The notes under the pieces were generated by a model. The model did no database searches. It was not told the DNA's origin and worked only from the letters and a program-made list of their open reading frames with translations. From Cunninghamella blakesleeana (lineage: Eukaryota > Mucoromycota > Mucoromycetes > Mucorales > Cunninghamellaceae), in contig JAFCIZ010000011.1 of NCBI GenBank assembly GCA_017871115.1, forward strand, positions 203,501-267,500: a stretch of DNA of 64,000 bases, written 5' to 3'. Both the position numbers and the translations under genes were made by a program. Below are positions 43,964 through 57,114 of the stretch, one piece after another; position 1 is the stretch's first letter; each line of letters opens with the position of its first letter.

Positions 43964-46900
43964 ATGCCAGAAAGTAATATATTTTTTGGTACGGCGTTTC
44001 CAGAACAAACAGAAAGAGACAAAAGAGCAGGTGTAAGCGATGCAGGTCAATTTGTGCCAGTTTGGAAACAAGAAGTAAGAGATGAAAAGGGGAAACGACG
44101 GTTTCATGGTGCTTTTACTGGTGGATTCTCTGCTGGGTATTATAATACAGTCGGATCAAAAGAAGGCTGGACACCAAGCCAATTTGTATCTTCTCGATCT
44201 TCAAGACATGAACAAAAAACAGCAAGACCTGAAGATTTTATGGATGAAGAAGATTTACAGGTAAAATGGGTTTAGTGTTTTTATTTTAAGAGTATATTAT
44301 TAATAATAATAATAGTAATGAGTATAGTTGTTTAAATGTTCTTTTTATTTTAATCTTTTTTTTCTATTAATTTATTCTATTATTAATACTATTGAAAATA
44401 GGAATTGGCCAATGCAAAGCGTTTAGTAGCAACCGAAGAATTTGATATTTTAGGTGGAACCGAAAAGGAATTATTAAAACGTAAACAACAAATAGAACAA
44501 GAAGGACAAAAAAGTGGACTATCATTTTTATCCACCAGTTTAATGAATTTAGTAACACCAACAACAAAAGACTCTATTGGAGTGAAATTATTAAGAAAAA
44601 TGGGCTGGAAGCCAGGTCAAGGTATTGGCCCACGTGTATTACAATACCTTGATTCTCAAGGTGACGATGATAATGACGATAAAGAAAATGAAACAATGGT
44701 TAGTTTGGCACCAAAGGATACACCTATTGTTGAATATAAACAAAAAACAGATGTATATGGTTTGGGTTATGATCTAGTCACTCATGTTCCTCAAGTTGCA
44801 GAGATGTATAGATATCAGCAATTAAAAAAGGATCAACAATATGAAAATGAAAAACGAAAAGGTAGAATGGGTTTTGGTGTTGGTATCTTTGAAGATGAAG
44901 ATGAAGATGAAAAAATGGCTTATGATGATGATCTAACAGCGGCAACTGCAAAAAGCTATCATCACACTTTATATGACGACGATGAAAATGAAGATGACTA
45001 TACTAGTTCTATTTTAATGGGATCCAAAAGAAGTAGAAAGACTAATATTAAGGATGATAAGGAACATTTAAAAAAGAAACGGTGTTCGGACGGCCATTTA
45101 CCTTTAAAAGGATTTCATATGGCAACTCAATCTCAATCTCAAGAATTAACTCGATGGTATAAAATAAAAAAATACAAAAAATAAATCAGTGAAGAAAAAA
45201 AAAAAAAAAATTGAGGAAGAATAAATAAAATAATGGTTCTAATGATACATGTAAATATTTTTTTATTTATTTTTAATACTAGGTTTGCACCACCTCAAGT
45301 ACCATCTCATTTTGATGAATTACACAAACCAGCAACAGCAGTGACGACAAAAGCTACAGCATCAAGGGGAGAATTAACAATGGATGCACGTGGAGAATTA
45401 TTAGGTGAAAAACCGATTGAGCCTAGATCAGTATTTGATTATATATCTGCAAAATCAAAAGAACAACTAGAAAAAGCAAAAAAAAAAGAAAAAGAACCAT
45501 TGTTATTTATCAATACAAGCAAATTACAAGTTACTTTAATACCCGCCAAAACGGCTCAATTAGCTTTGAAAGGATATATGCCATTTAGTCAACAGCCTGA
45601 AAAACATGCAAGATATATTCACTATTTAGAATTATGTGTTCAGAAAAATAATAATACCTCTTCCTCATCCTTTGATTTAGAAGGAGAAAATAATAATAAT
45701 ATAGAAATCGACGTGCCAAAAGGATTGACTTATGAAGCTGGAATGAAAGAAATCAATGAATTCATACAAGCCGCAAGGATTTATAGACCAATCAGCTCAA
45801 TGATGAGTAATCGATTTACTTCAGCATCAGCTAGTTTAAATGATTCACAGACATTAAATGGACAAGTCGAAGAAATCTCTTTTGAAGGCGGGTTAAAAAC
45901 TGAAGAGCAGTATAGAAAAGAAAAAGAGTTAAAACAACAGCTTATTCAAGATGTTCCTAAACCAAAGGTAAATAATAAAAATAAAATAACAGAACATTAT
46001 ACAAAATTAAGAGAATATATAATAATTGATTTTATATTAATCAGTATTACTGTTACTGTATATACATAAATATTTAGTTATCCGAAGAAGCAGAGGCAGC
46101 AGCTATGGGTATGTTTGGGCCATTAACTAGAAAAGTCAAACCATTTTATCCTAATAGGTTGTTATGTAAACGATTTAATGTAAAAAATCCTCACCCTGAT
46201 TATGTACACCAAACACCTGGTCATCGAACACAAGCCGGCTCTACAAGCATATTAAATGATCAAATGATACAATCTATGTTTCAACAGCAACAGCCTCAAC
46301 AACGAGATATTCAAACACAAAAGAAACAATTGCCAATTGGATTTTCAACTGTAGATGAAAATGATCCAGCATTAAAATTAATTATTGATAAACCATCTAT
46401 GAGGAAAGAAAGTGAGCAAACGAGTACATCTTTGAAAGAAAAGGATGACGAAGAAAAAGAAAATGATGAAGAAGATAAAAAATTAGATTATGAACGACCA
46501 GCTATGGATATTTTCAAAGCTATATTTGAAAATGATGATGATTCGGATGATGATTCAGATGAAGAACCTTCAACCAAAATGTCTACTTTATCAACAACTT
46601 TGACAAATCAACGGAAAGAAAATGAATATAATGTGAAAGAAAAAGATGATGACGATTCATTTATAGGACCACCAATTCCACCAACATTGCCTTTACCATC
46701 ACCATCCAAAGATGATAATATTTCAGCAGAACTCCCTACAACAACAGATATACCATTTAAACCAAAGTTTATTAAACGAGATGAGCAGCAAACCACTAAT
46801 ACAATCATGTCAAGTGAGAAAATTCATGTTACTACACCATTCCAACCTAGATTAACATCATCCAAAGGACCTAAGAGAAGGCATATACATGTCTCATCAG

Positions 46901-47385
46901 ACGATGACGATAGTAGTGAACTCTCTTCCTCCTCTCCCTCTTCTGATGACGATGATGATGATCATGAACGACAACGGAGAAGGAAACATAGACACAGTAG
47001 TAAAAAAAGTCATGGGCGTAATGATGATGACGACGAGAAGGATCGATCTCATAGACATGGAAGAAGAAGAAAAAGTAGAAAAAATGATAAAAAAAAGAAA
47101 AAGAAAAGTGGAAAGCATGATTATTCTGACGATTCCATGGATGAATATGAAAAAAGAAAAAGAAGAAAGAAAAAGAAAAAAGATGAACGCAATTATACAG
47201 ATGATGAAAAACGAGATAAAAAGAGAAAACATACATCATCAACAACAGCAACATCATCATCATCAAGGCATAGTAGTAAACAAAAAGATCACCATGATAT
47301 AGAGAAAAAATTAGAAGACGATTTGTCATTATGGGTAGAAAAGCAGCCAGTATCGAGAAGAAGTCGTGCTGAAGATTTATGGTAG
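43964..47385 (+). CDS. GPATCH1/TOUGH-type G-patch protein, four exons
   Basis: Exons 43964-44260, 44402-45156, 45283-45967, 46078-47385; phases 0, 2, 0; 1014 aa. Residues 1-99 are the TGH N-terminal domain ([57 protein letters not shown]). The G-patch is at about 156-180 ([19 protein letters not shown]), a DEAH-helicase activator module. Junctions rebuild known family text: [12 protein letters not shown] and [18 protein letters not shown]. The last 300 residues are acidic patches plus Lys/Arg/Asp/Ser-rich repeats typical of splicing factors. Known role: GPATCH1 relatives work with DHX35 in spliceosome quality control; plant TOUGH acts in RNA processing. Nuclear. ORFs on the reverse strand over 46.9-47.3 kb are shadows of the K/R/D repeats. 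Confidence 0.9.
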
Positions 47386-47807
47386 AACGAACAAAATAAA
47401 AAAAAAGCCATAAATATACTAGTATATTTTAATATTAATGTTTTTTTTTAATAAAGATCTAATATAATATCGTACATATGTGTGATATATATATATATAT
47501 AAAATATAACAAGAATAATAAAAAAAATTTTTTTCATTTTTTTTTTTTTTTTGTATATAACTAGAAAATTCATGTATTAACATATTAAATAAGTTCATAT
47601 ATATAATAAACAATTTAAATAATGTATATTTATGCTATGTTTTTACTTTTCATGTAATAAAAATGATTTTTTGTAGTATGAATTAAATATAGATCCATTA
47701 GCTTTAGTTAATAATAGAAAAAAAAGACGAACTTTAGAAAATAATTAAAAAAAATGTTGTGAATAGTAGTACATATATATAAAGAATGAGTTATGCTTGA
47801 AACACCC
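47386..47807. other. Convergent spacer
   Basis: 3'-to-3' AT-rich spacer between the G-patch and first kelch genes, with a (TA)n run at about 47487-47500 and a T-rich run at 47538-47552. No gene is seen. Confidence 0.55.
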
Positions 47808-50052
47808 TTAAGATTTTTCAGAAGGTTTAATAGTATCAGTATAAGATGAAGAATTGATGGAATCGGTGTGAGAGAAGGGTTTAATAATTTCGTAATCAGG
47901 TACTTCCATTTTTATAGCCATATTATCATTACTGTATTCTTCATCTCGATGTAGTGGTTGAACCATTAAAGAATTCATATTCTCAATATCGTTATCATTG
48001 TGCGATTCAGAAGGATTTGATCTCACTACTGTAGTACCTTCTGTAACTAAATCACCGTAGTCTCGGCTATCTAGAGTTCTACGAGGGTCTTCTTGTTCTA
48101 ATACAAAAGCTTTCTTTTGTTTTCTTTTACGATGTCTGATAAATAAGAATAATCCAACAGCAATACCCTATATTATATAAATTTAATATAACTGATTCTT
48201 GCCAATTTTTTTTTTATAATAATAAAAATAAAAATAAAATATTACCAGTAAAGCTATTACAACAGGAACAACTACAGCTGGAACGATTGTTTTTAAATCT
48301 GGACCGCTTGGTTGAGGAGAAAGCGTCGAGTTAGAATTAGTAGAAGGTAATGCAACCCAAGTAGGTTTACGTGGGTCTTGAACATTTAACACATCGATAC
48401 TGTTTGATGGTACATTTAAAGCACTATACCCAAATATTAAAAGAAGATAGTTTTTCTTGTATATAGCAGCTAAAATAAATAATTAAGAATTAAGAATTAA
48501 TATTTAGCTCACAAAAAAATCTATTAAATGTGTCTACCATAATGGCCAAATCTAGTATAGGAAGATGAATCGGGGAGGCTAGGAACTATAATACTGTCTA
48601 AATGATTTGCAGCAATGTCATATAAATAATAAACATCGGCACATATATCAACTACACAAAATAATTGTAAAAAAATAGTTGAATTAATAAATAGTATCAA
48701 TTATATATAACAATAAACTTACAATTCGTATCCTTTGGACGAATACCACCATAGATTAATAAATACTTTCCATCATCAGCTAACAATTCGTGATTAAAAA
48801 AAATAATTAGTAAAAAAATATTGATCTACATAAATATCAATATTTATATATAATGATTATTAATTTTTAAATAGTAGTAATAATTTTTGCATATAATTAC
48901 TTGATACAGTAGAATGATGTACTCTTGATTCAACATCTACTCCGTTTGTTCGAAAACTTGCAAATTGACCACTGGTAGTGTTATATGTAGAAAAGTTACG
49001 AAATAATTTGAAATCTTTTTCTACGCCTGGCCTTTTAAAACCACCTCCAATAATATAAATAATGTCATTTACTAAAGTTGCAGTATGGTCAAGAGAAACA
49101 TCTGTTACTGTCGTTGGTCCAAAGATTGGCCATGTACTCTATTTAAAATAAAAATAAAAGCATTAATGAGAAAAAAAAATATATTTTTTATATTTTACTA
49201 TATATCTTTTTAATTACTATTTTCATCTATATATATTTACCGCTTTATAATCAAAAACATTAAGAAAGTCTGCATATAATCTATTGGGACCTCTATAAAT
49301 ATAAATAAGAAAAGTGATTTGAGTAATTGAGTAGTAACAAGAAAAATACTTTTATATTCATAATAGTATAATAAGATTTACAAAAGGCCACCCCACATCC
49401 AAATTTTATCATCACCAATATTTACAATATTTGTATGGGAGCTATTATTAAAATATACATAATAAAGAGAAATTGAATAATAAAAACATATATATATATG
49501 TATGTGCGTGTATTCTATTGTATATTTTATTATAGTATCAATTTTGACTTACAAATAAGTATTATTGGGTAAAGAAATACTATTTAAAGCATTGGTTTGA
49601 GGGCTATAGTGAATAAAAGGATTATGATTGATAGAATCATTATTGGGAACATATTGTTTAATGCCACCAAAGAATAAAATTGAGCCATCCGATATAGAGG
49701 CACCAGTGGACAAACTAACTTTATCCAAAGGATTTCCATTCAATGTATTTGATTTATTTACCCAGTGTATATTTGAATGGTCAAAAACAGAAAAATCACC
49801 AAATATAGCTAAATCCAAGGCAACAATTTCGTTAGTTGAAGTTGTATAGCCGTATGCACCATTATCAGATTGACCAATGTATCCACCATAGCAATATATT
49901 TGATCCCCTGCTAATGCACAACCAGGAAAAACACGGCCCATTACTTGACCACTATTATTATTATTATTAACGTCAGATTGGCATGTAATTTGTATTGTAT
50001 AACTTGATAATAAAATAAATAAGCTTGATAATGAGATAGATAAAAAAATCAT
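47808..50052 (-). CDS. Kelch-repeat single-pass membrane protein 1, eight exons
   Basis: Exons (minus) 49553-50052, 49382-49441, 49241-49292, 48901-49138, 48723-48779, 48538-48651, 48246-48469, 47808-48167; phases close to give 534 aa. Signal peptide at 1-25, then kelch/galactose-oxidase-like beta-propeller sequence with CYGGYIGQ, ILFFGGI, IWMWGGL, IIYIIGGG, LLIYGGI and LLIFGYSALNVP. A transmembrane helix at about 401-425 (TIVPAVVVPVVIALL/GIAVGLFLFI) is split by the last intron. A basic stop-transfer (RHRKRKQKK) and a Ser/Asp/Asn-rich cytosolic tail of about 100 residues follow. Plausibly a cell-surface sensor or adhesion protein; ligand unknown. Tandem paralogue of the gene at 51203-53542 with every intron in the same place. 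Confidence 0.85.
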
Positions 50053-51047
50053 TATAATATTATATGCCCTATTATTAAATTAATAAAAAAAATAGAATGG
50101 AAACGAGAACAAAAAGATGAAAAGACTTTCAAAAATTAAAAAATCATTTATTTATATATAAACTGTCATTCTTTTTTTTTTTTCTTGCTCTCAGATCTAA
50201 GCCAAATTGCATTCTATTTATATTTGTAGTATATTTTTCACGTTGTACAATGTTATCCCAATTCTTAGTGAACCTCTAAATCATAAAATATAAACTATAA
50301 AACAAGATAAATGAGTATGAATTTTACAATATTGACAATTAAATAACTTTAAGATAATACTATGTATAAATGGATACTATGCCTTTTGATCCTTTTTCTT
50401 TTCCTCATTTATTATTAACAATCTAATCTATGATAAAAAAGTATCATTCTAAAAAATGAATGAATAAACGTATTCAAATCGATTTTTGATTTGTTTATCT
50501 TTGTACAACTTTAAACTTCTTTTTCAATCAAAAGACTAACTTTTTTTTTTTCATCAGGGCTAGTTTTTTATCTACCAATTGTAAATTATTCCATCACTCT
50601 ATTTTAAAATAATAATAATAATAATAAAGATACATGTAAATATAGTTTATGTTTACCGATTTCTATTTTATTTAAACATAAAACACTCTTTTTTTAAATA
50701 ATAATATATTTTTAATATTTATTTCAAGAAAATATACAGCAATTCTGCATGTTTTTCATAAAAAACCAGTGCGTTTCACAAAGAACCTTATCTAATGTGT
50801 ATTAAATCCATAAAAAAATTACTTCTTTATTGTTATTTATGAACAATATAGATATTTATTGTACATATATGGCTGGAGTTTTTAAGTATTTATTTTAATG
50901 GGTTTAAATAGTTTTTATACACATACTATACGCAAATTAAATAAATAGTTTAATTTATTATATTATAACTGACGTATCTATATTAATTAATGACTTTTCT
51001 TTTCATAATAACTATACAAATTATTTTCATCAATAAACTTATATAAC

Positions 51048-51084
<37 letters not shown>

Positions 51085-51202
51085 TATATAAAGGACGCAA
51101 GCCCAAAGTATTTTATTAAAAAAAAAAAAAAGGTGGGGGGGGTATTTTGTCATTATTATTATTAAAATAAATTTAAAACATTTATATAATATACTGAATT
51201 TT
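50053..51202. promoter_or_regulatory. Kelch gene 1 upstream region
   Basis: Contains AAGCCAAATTGCATTC at 50199-50214, about 150 bp upstream of the ATG and identical to 53699-53714 upstream of kelch gene 2. The rest is AT-rich with a (TA)n run at 51053-51080 and a G-run after poly(A) near 51118-51141, the 3' flank of kelch gene 2. Confidence 0.5.
50199..50214 (-). promoter_or_regulatory. Conserved 16-bp upstream element of kelch gene 1
   Basis: On the gene strand it reads GAATGCAATTTGGCTT. An exact copy lies at the equivalent position of the tandem paralogue (53699-53714), whereas sequence around it has largely diverged, so it is a candidate regulatory site or a remnant of the recent duplication. 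Confidence 0.45.
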
Positions 51203-51914
51203 TTATAGTTTTTCAAAAGGTTTAACCATATTTTCTTCAGTAGGTTTAATTGTTTCATTATAAGAAGGTTTGATCATATTTTGTTTAGATAATTCTTCGT
51301 TACTGTGTATATTATCATTACATTGGTGTTGATGATGGTATATCATTAAAGAGTCCTTTGCTTCTAAATCTTTATTTTGAAGAGCAGGGCGATAATCTTT
51401 TCCTGCTGTTGAGCCTTCCGTATTTAAATCATTATCATTATACTGACCATCGAAAGTTCTACGGGGATCTTGTTGTTCCAATATAAAAGCTTTCTTTTGT
51501 TTTCTTTTACGATATCTAATAAAGAAGAATAATCCAGCAGCCATACCCTACATTATAAATAGCATTATTATTATTGATTAGTATAATTAATTTTAATTAT
51601 GTTTTTTTTATTTTTTTATTTAAAATAAAATAAAAGGGTTTTATTACCAGTAAAGCAACGACAACAGGAACAACTACAGCAGGAATAATAGTTTGTAAAT
51701 CTGGTCCACTCGATTTAGAAACTGATGTTGAGTTAGATGTATCATTTGCTGTTGGAAAAGGAACCCATGATGGATGATAAGGATCTTGAATATTTAATAC
51801 ATCAACGCTGTCTGATGGCACATTTAAACTGCGATATCCAAATACTAAAAGCATATATTTATTTTTATAAAGAGTGGCTAAGATAAATAAAAAACAGTAT
51901 TAATAAAAAGCTAT

Positions 51915-51961
<47 letters not shown>

Positions 51962-52640
51962 ATTTACCGTAATGACCAAACCTTGTACTGGTATATAATT
52001 CTGGATGGCCAGGAACCGAAGTACTCATCAAATAATTTGTAGCAATATCATATACATAATAAACATCCTCGCATAAGTATAATACTAAATAAGCAAAATA
52101 GGTAGATAAATAAAACATTCATTATTACTATTATTTTTATTATTATAAAAGTGTATTAAATAAAAAAATATTTACCTCCATCATCCATTGCTCTAGCACC
52201 ACCATAGATTACTAAATATTTTCCATCGTCAGCTAGAAAAAAAAAAATTGTAAAAATAAGTTTTGGTTTTTTATTTTTTTTATTTTTTGTGATTATGAGT
52301 ATAGTTACTTAATATAGTGGTATGATATCCTCTTGAATTAAGGTCTGTTCCATTCGTTTGGAAACTATTAAATTCACCACTAGTAGTATTATATGTAGTA
52401 AAAGTACGAAAGTTCATTACTTGAAGGCTATTCCCCTCACTAATGGTACCACCACCAACAATATAAATAAGATCTTTTACCAATGTAGCTGTATGATCAA
52501 CAGCAATATTAGTTCTAGGAGAGGGTATTGTAATTGGCCACGATCCCTATTTTCATAAAAAAATAAAAAATAAAAATAAAGAACATCAAATGATTAATAT
52601 ATAAATTAACATGGATTTTTTTTACTCATTCCATTCTTCG

Positions 52641-52679
<39 letters not shown>

Positions 52680-53542
52680 ATGTGTGTATATTTAGGTAGG
52701 TTAATATATACCATTTTATAATCATAAACATTAAGAAGATAGCTAAATTGATCTTGACCTCTGAAAACGCGTATAGTATAAAATAAGTAATTGAATAGAT
52801 ATAATAAAATATTGATTTATCTATTTAAATTAAAATAATAATAATAATAATAGTAGAAAAACTTACAATAGACCACCCCACATCCAAATTTTATCATTTC
52901 CTATATTAATAATTCTTGAATGAGAGCTATTTAAATAAAACAATATAAAAATTAATATGACTAATATATATACAAATGAATTTTATATAACAATTTATTT
53001 TCAACATACGTGTAGGTATTGTTAGGTAAAGAAATGCTATTCCAGGCATTTGATTGAGGATCATAATGAATAAATGGGTTATGATTGACAGTGTCTCTAT
53101 TTGGACCATACAGTCTTGCACCGCCATACATTAAAATTGAACCATCCGACAAAGAGGTACCAGTGACATAGCCAAGTTCATCCAAAGGGGTTCCATCATT
53201 TAATATATTTGATTTATTAACCCACTGTATTTTTGATTTATCAAACACTGTCAAATCACCCAAAGTTGTTAAATCCAAAGCTACTACTTGATTAGTTAAT
53301 GTATTATAGTTGTTTGTTGAATCTCTTGAACTTCCCACATATCCACCATAACAATATATTTGATCCCTTGTTAATACGCATCCCGGATAAACACGTCCTA
53401 TTACAGGGCTGCTGCTGCTGCTATTATTATTATTATTATTAATATTATTAATATTATTACTATTGTTGTCACTGTTGGATTGGCAAGTAATTTTTGTTAT
53501 ACAGCTTAATAATAGGACCAGTATACTTGATATAACTATCAT
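51203..53542 (-). CDS. Kelch-repeat single-pass membrane protein 2, eight exons
   Basis: Exons (minus) 53010-53542, 52867-52926, 52712-52760, 52309-52546, 52176-52232, 51968-52084, 51648-51877, 51203-51547; 542 aa. Same plan as kelch gene 1: signal peptide (1-22), Asn/Ser-rich linker, kelch blocks (CYGGYVGSS, ILMYGGA, IWMWGGL, LIYIVGGG, LVIYGGA, LLVFGYRSLNVPS), TM helix at about 414-438 split by the last intron, basic RYRKRKQKKAF, then a cytosolic tail. Exons 2, 4 and 5 have identical lengths in both genes (60, 238, 57 nt). The ectodomains are similar, but tails diverge after the shared RKRKQKKAF and DPRRT segments, suggesting different signalling partners. Function is inferred; ligand unknown. 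Confidence 0.85.
52640..52690. repeat. Compound (TA)n(TG)n microsatellite in kelch gene 2 intron
   Basis: About ten TA units followed by about thirteen TG units within the intron between exons 3 and 4 of kelch gene 2. Confidence 0.8.
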
Positions 53543-53698
53543 TGCAATATTAAATTATCTAAAATAAAAATAAAAAGAAAAAGAAAAGAAAAATAAATAA
53601 ATAAAAGGATAAATAAATAAATAAAAACGTGTTTTGGAGATCCATTCCTTTATAAGTTACTCTATTATTTTTATTTCTTGTTGAGTTTTTCTAGATAC

Positions 53699-53714
53699 AA
53701 GCCAAATTGCATTC
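53699..53714 (-). promoter_or_regulatory. Conserved 16-bp upstream element of kelch gene 2
   Basis: Identical to 50199-50214 and at nearly the same distance (157 versus 147 bp) from the start codon of its gene. Confidence 0.45.
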
Positions 53715-54614
53715 CATATTTATGTTTGTAAGACTGCCGTGTAAGGCTGACTATATCCAAGACATTGTGAATCAATAGATAAAAAATAAACATAACTAAT
53801 AAAAGTTTCTATTCATTTAATATTACAGATAAAATATATATAATGATTATATTCTCAGCACATCTATCTACACTATGATCAATCAATATTATTGATCTAC
53901 AATAACTGTGCATACAAAAAATCAAAATCAAAATCAAAAATAGATAGGCGAATAGTTAATTTAAGCCCAACTTGTGTAACTATTTAGCACCTGAAAATGT
54001 ACCATCTATGCACTTTTTAACTCTTTAAGGTTAATAATATTTGGCTTATACCTCTCTTTTTCTTACCACTTGTATTATTTAATTTAATTTAATTATTATA
54101 TAGTTTACCTTTCGGTAACAGGTAATAGCTACCATTTTTCATTATAAAAGCAATTTTTATATGTAATAATAGGGTTTACACTATATATGATTAAATAAAG
54201 CGTATGCATCTTGGTCGTAAATACTATTATTAAAGCAGTAACTGACAGTCAAGAATTAACCTAAAAAGCTGAACGCGTATGTAGTAATATGAAAGTAAAA
54301 ATAACAAATGATGAAAAGTGCCCATCGATTGAAGTAATCGAGTCTATATATTGTAGTTTTTTATAAATATATATAATCGATACAGAAGAATGATTAATAA
54401 AATCAATGCATTTATTTGCGTTTTAATGGATGAATGAATTGCTGACAAATAAGTGGTTTTTTTTATTTATTTGTTTTTTTTTAAAAAAAAAAAAAAGTAA
54501 AAGAAATGTGAAGAAATAGAAAATTGAAGAGTTTTTTTTAATATTACCTCTACAAAAGTAAAAATTCAAACTCAGGGATTTTTTTTTGCATGACCATGAT
54601 TTTGAAAAAAGAAA

Positions 54615-54660
54615 GCTTGGACATATTCTGTTTAGATAATTCTTCGTTACTATATATATA
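54615..54660 (-). pseudogene. Fragment of a third kelch-gene tail
   Basis: About 40 bp match 51276-51315 in the last exon of kelch gene 2, including an unbroken TTTAGATAATTCTTCGTTAC. It encodes the (S)NEELSKQN part of the tail. Surroundings are not similar, so this is an isolated remnant of another copy or a short duplicative insertion. Confidence 0.5.
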
Positions 54661-55260
54661 CATATATATTTCTATTTGCACGCATACATAATAAATTCAA
54701 AACATTATCTTTATTGCGAGCTGATATTATAATTAACATGGAAAGAACTTTTAATAGAATATCTACCAATCTATTTAACCTCTTTTAATAATAATAAATA
54801 TAAAGAGAAAAATAACGAACCAATTCCCCTTTTAAACTTCATCATTTATAATAAAGTAATTGCTATTAATAATATTATTATAATATTGTCTATCCTAATA
54901 CGACTTTCACATTTAGTATATTTTATTTCTATATAAATATCTTTCCTTTAGCTCCTCCTTTTTTGTTAATGCTATTGTTATTATTAATAATATTATTCTT
55001 TATGCAGATTTAATATTATTCATCCTATTCATATATTTTCCCCTATAATCAATAAAAATTACATGAAAAGATAAACTACATCCGCGCTTTTCTTTTTTTT
55101 TTCGGAATTTAAAAATCACAATGAAATCCATTTCTTTTTGTACCATACTCTTGTTCTTTTTTTTTTTTAGTAAAAAAAGTCGCGTTTTTTTTTTTTTTTT
55201 TTTTTTTTACCATTAAAATAAAAAAAAAAGCATTTATTTATACAAATATATATGTCATAA

Positions 55261-56186
55261 TTAGTTACTTGGAATAGACCAAACACTATTGCTATCATTT
55301 TCTGCCCTAGCAATAACTTCATAAACGTTGTTATCAAGTTGAATATCATGGGAATGCCTATATAAAATAGATATAAGAATAAGAATAAATATATTTATTT
55401 ACATGATTTTTTTTTTTTTGTATTACAAATAATGGCCAGAAGCAGAATGGACAAGTAAGATATTTTCACCAACACGCCAAAACTAAAAATAAATAAATAT
55501 ATAAATAAATAAAATAGTATGGTGATAATTATACATGAATATTAACTTACGCCATCCTTATTATCATCATCAGCTGCTCTAATAGTCCAGTTATCATTGC
55601 TATCACCTCCACTGAAAGCAGAAACTTCTTGTTCTCCAGTAACAGGGCTGGTAACGCCAGGACTAGAATGTAACTTTTCACCAGTGTCTTGGTTTATTAA
55701 AATTACTTGATCATCATATCCCACCTATTTTTATTTTTTAAAAAGAAAAAAAAAATTAGAATGGTAAAAATAAAAAAATAATACATGATAACCCTTTCAT
55801 ATATTTATAACTTACTTCATAGCCATCTTCTTCGTCTGTTCCAGGTAATGGGGCTAACTTCCAAACAGTATCAGTATCAGAGGTAAAAATTCTTGTTTGG
55901 CCACTACCACCTTGATAATTTTGATTATCAGTACCAAGGAATCTTGCAGAGCTTTCATGATACAATCGAACTAAATCACTATAAAAGTACTTCATTACTA
56001 TCTTTTTCTTATCACTTTGTATTTTATATTCTATATTTTTTTTTTTTCTTACCCGTATCTGATTTTATCACCTTCTTCAGGAAATGTACCTTCGTAGCCT
56101 ACATAAATATATTAACAATTCAAAAAAAAAGATAGAATATTAAAAATATATTTTTTAAGAAAAATAATAACAAAAACTTACCCATG
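55261..56186 (-). CDS. MIR-domain protein, six exons
   Basis: Exons (minus) 56183-56186, 56053-56098, 55816-55978, 55551-55724, 55427-55482, 55261-55357; total 540 nt, 179 aa. Text such as YGDLVRLYHESSARFLGTDN, FTSDTDTVWKLAPLPG, GEKLHSSPG, ENILLVHSASGHYLHSHDIQL and VWSIPSN is MIR/beta-trefoil-like, as in SDF2 and protein-O-mannosyltransferase loops. Unlike SDF2 there is no signal peptide, so it is predicted cytosolic or exported unconventionally. The first exon carries only ATG plus one G; this start was chosen because exon 2 has no ATG and the phase fits. The role is unknown: carbohydrate or protein binding is a family-level inference. Confidence 0.8.
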
Positions 56187-57067
56187 ATAATGTTTTAATA
56201 AATATATGTATATAATAAGATAGAGATAAAAAAAATATAAAAATGAAAAAGAAAAAAGAAAGAAAAAATTAAAAAATGAAACAATTTATAAAAAAGGGAC
56301 GATTATAATACTAAACTAAATAATGCATATATTTCCGAATTTTTACTATTTATAAGCTTTTATTTTTTTTTAAAAAAAAAAACGATCAATACGCGCCTTT
56401 TCCGTCTAAAATGACGTATAAATATTCTTTTATGATGACTTATTTATATGTATTTTATAGATAATAAAAAGTAGTAATAAAAATAAAAGCTTGCAAAAAA
56501 GTAACAGTAGTAAAATTAAATAAAAAAAAATGGAGAGAGGAGTTTTAAAAGCAGTCTTTCATTTTAGTTATTTTAAATTAGGAGATGCCCACCCTCCCAT
56601 TAAAACACACACTTTTCCCCAATTTTCTTTTAGAATTTTTTTTTGTTTTTGTTTTTGTTTTCTTTATATGATTTTAATAAAATAGACCAATAGATTATTT
56701 ATTTTTTAAATTATATGGTATATACATGACGACTCTATAATTAGTGCAAATCTATATATGTATGGTATTCTTATGCGTACGGAAAAATATAATATAATAA
56801 TAGCTGGCCAGAGTTTAAATAAAATACTGTATATATTTATAAAAGAGTATGGTTAATTTACTTTAAAACATTGACTGGCGTTATATATAAAAAAAAAATT
56901 AATCTATATGATTAACAAATACTCAATTCTATTTGGTAAGGTATATATCGTTGATATATTGCCAACATTAAACCAGATAAATTTTTTAAGACTAAATTAG
57001 ATTGAAAAGCCATGATAATAAACTTGTGTAATTTATACCAATATGTATCTAATGGATTACCCTCAGA

Positions 57068-57114
<47 letters not shown>

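Larger units (their letters stand above)
53543..55260. other. Intergenic, with kelch upstream element and a relic
   Basis: Holds the conserved AAGCCAAATTGCATTC at 53699-53714 upstream of kelch gene 2, a T(n)A(n) palindrome at 54474-54496, a short kelch-tail relic at 54615-54660, and T-rich runs next to the MIR gene (55184-55208). No intact gene is seen. Confidence 0.5.

Noticed and set aside
46871..47329. Long reverse-strand and alternate-frame ORFs over the end of the G-patch gene
   Set aside because: They are translations of the Lys/Arg/Asp/Ser-coding repeats in other frames; the forward frame continues the conserved protein.
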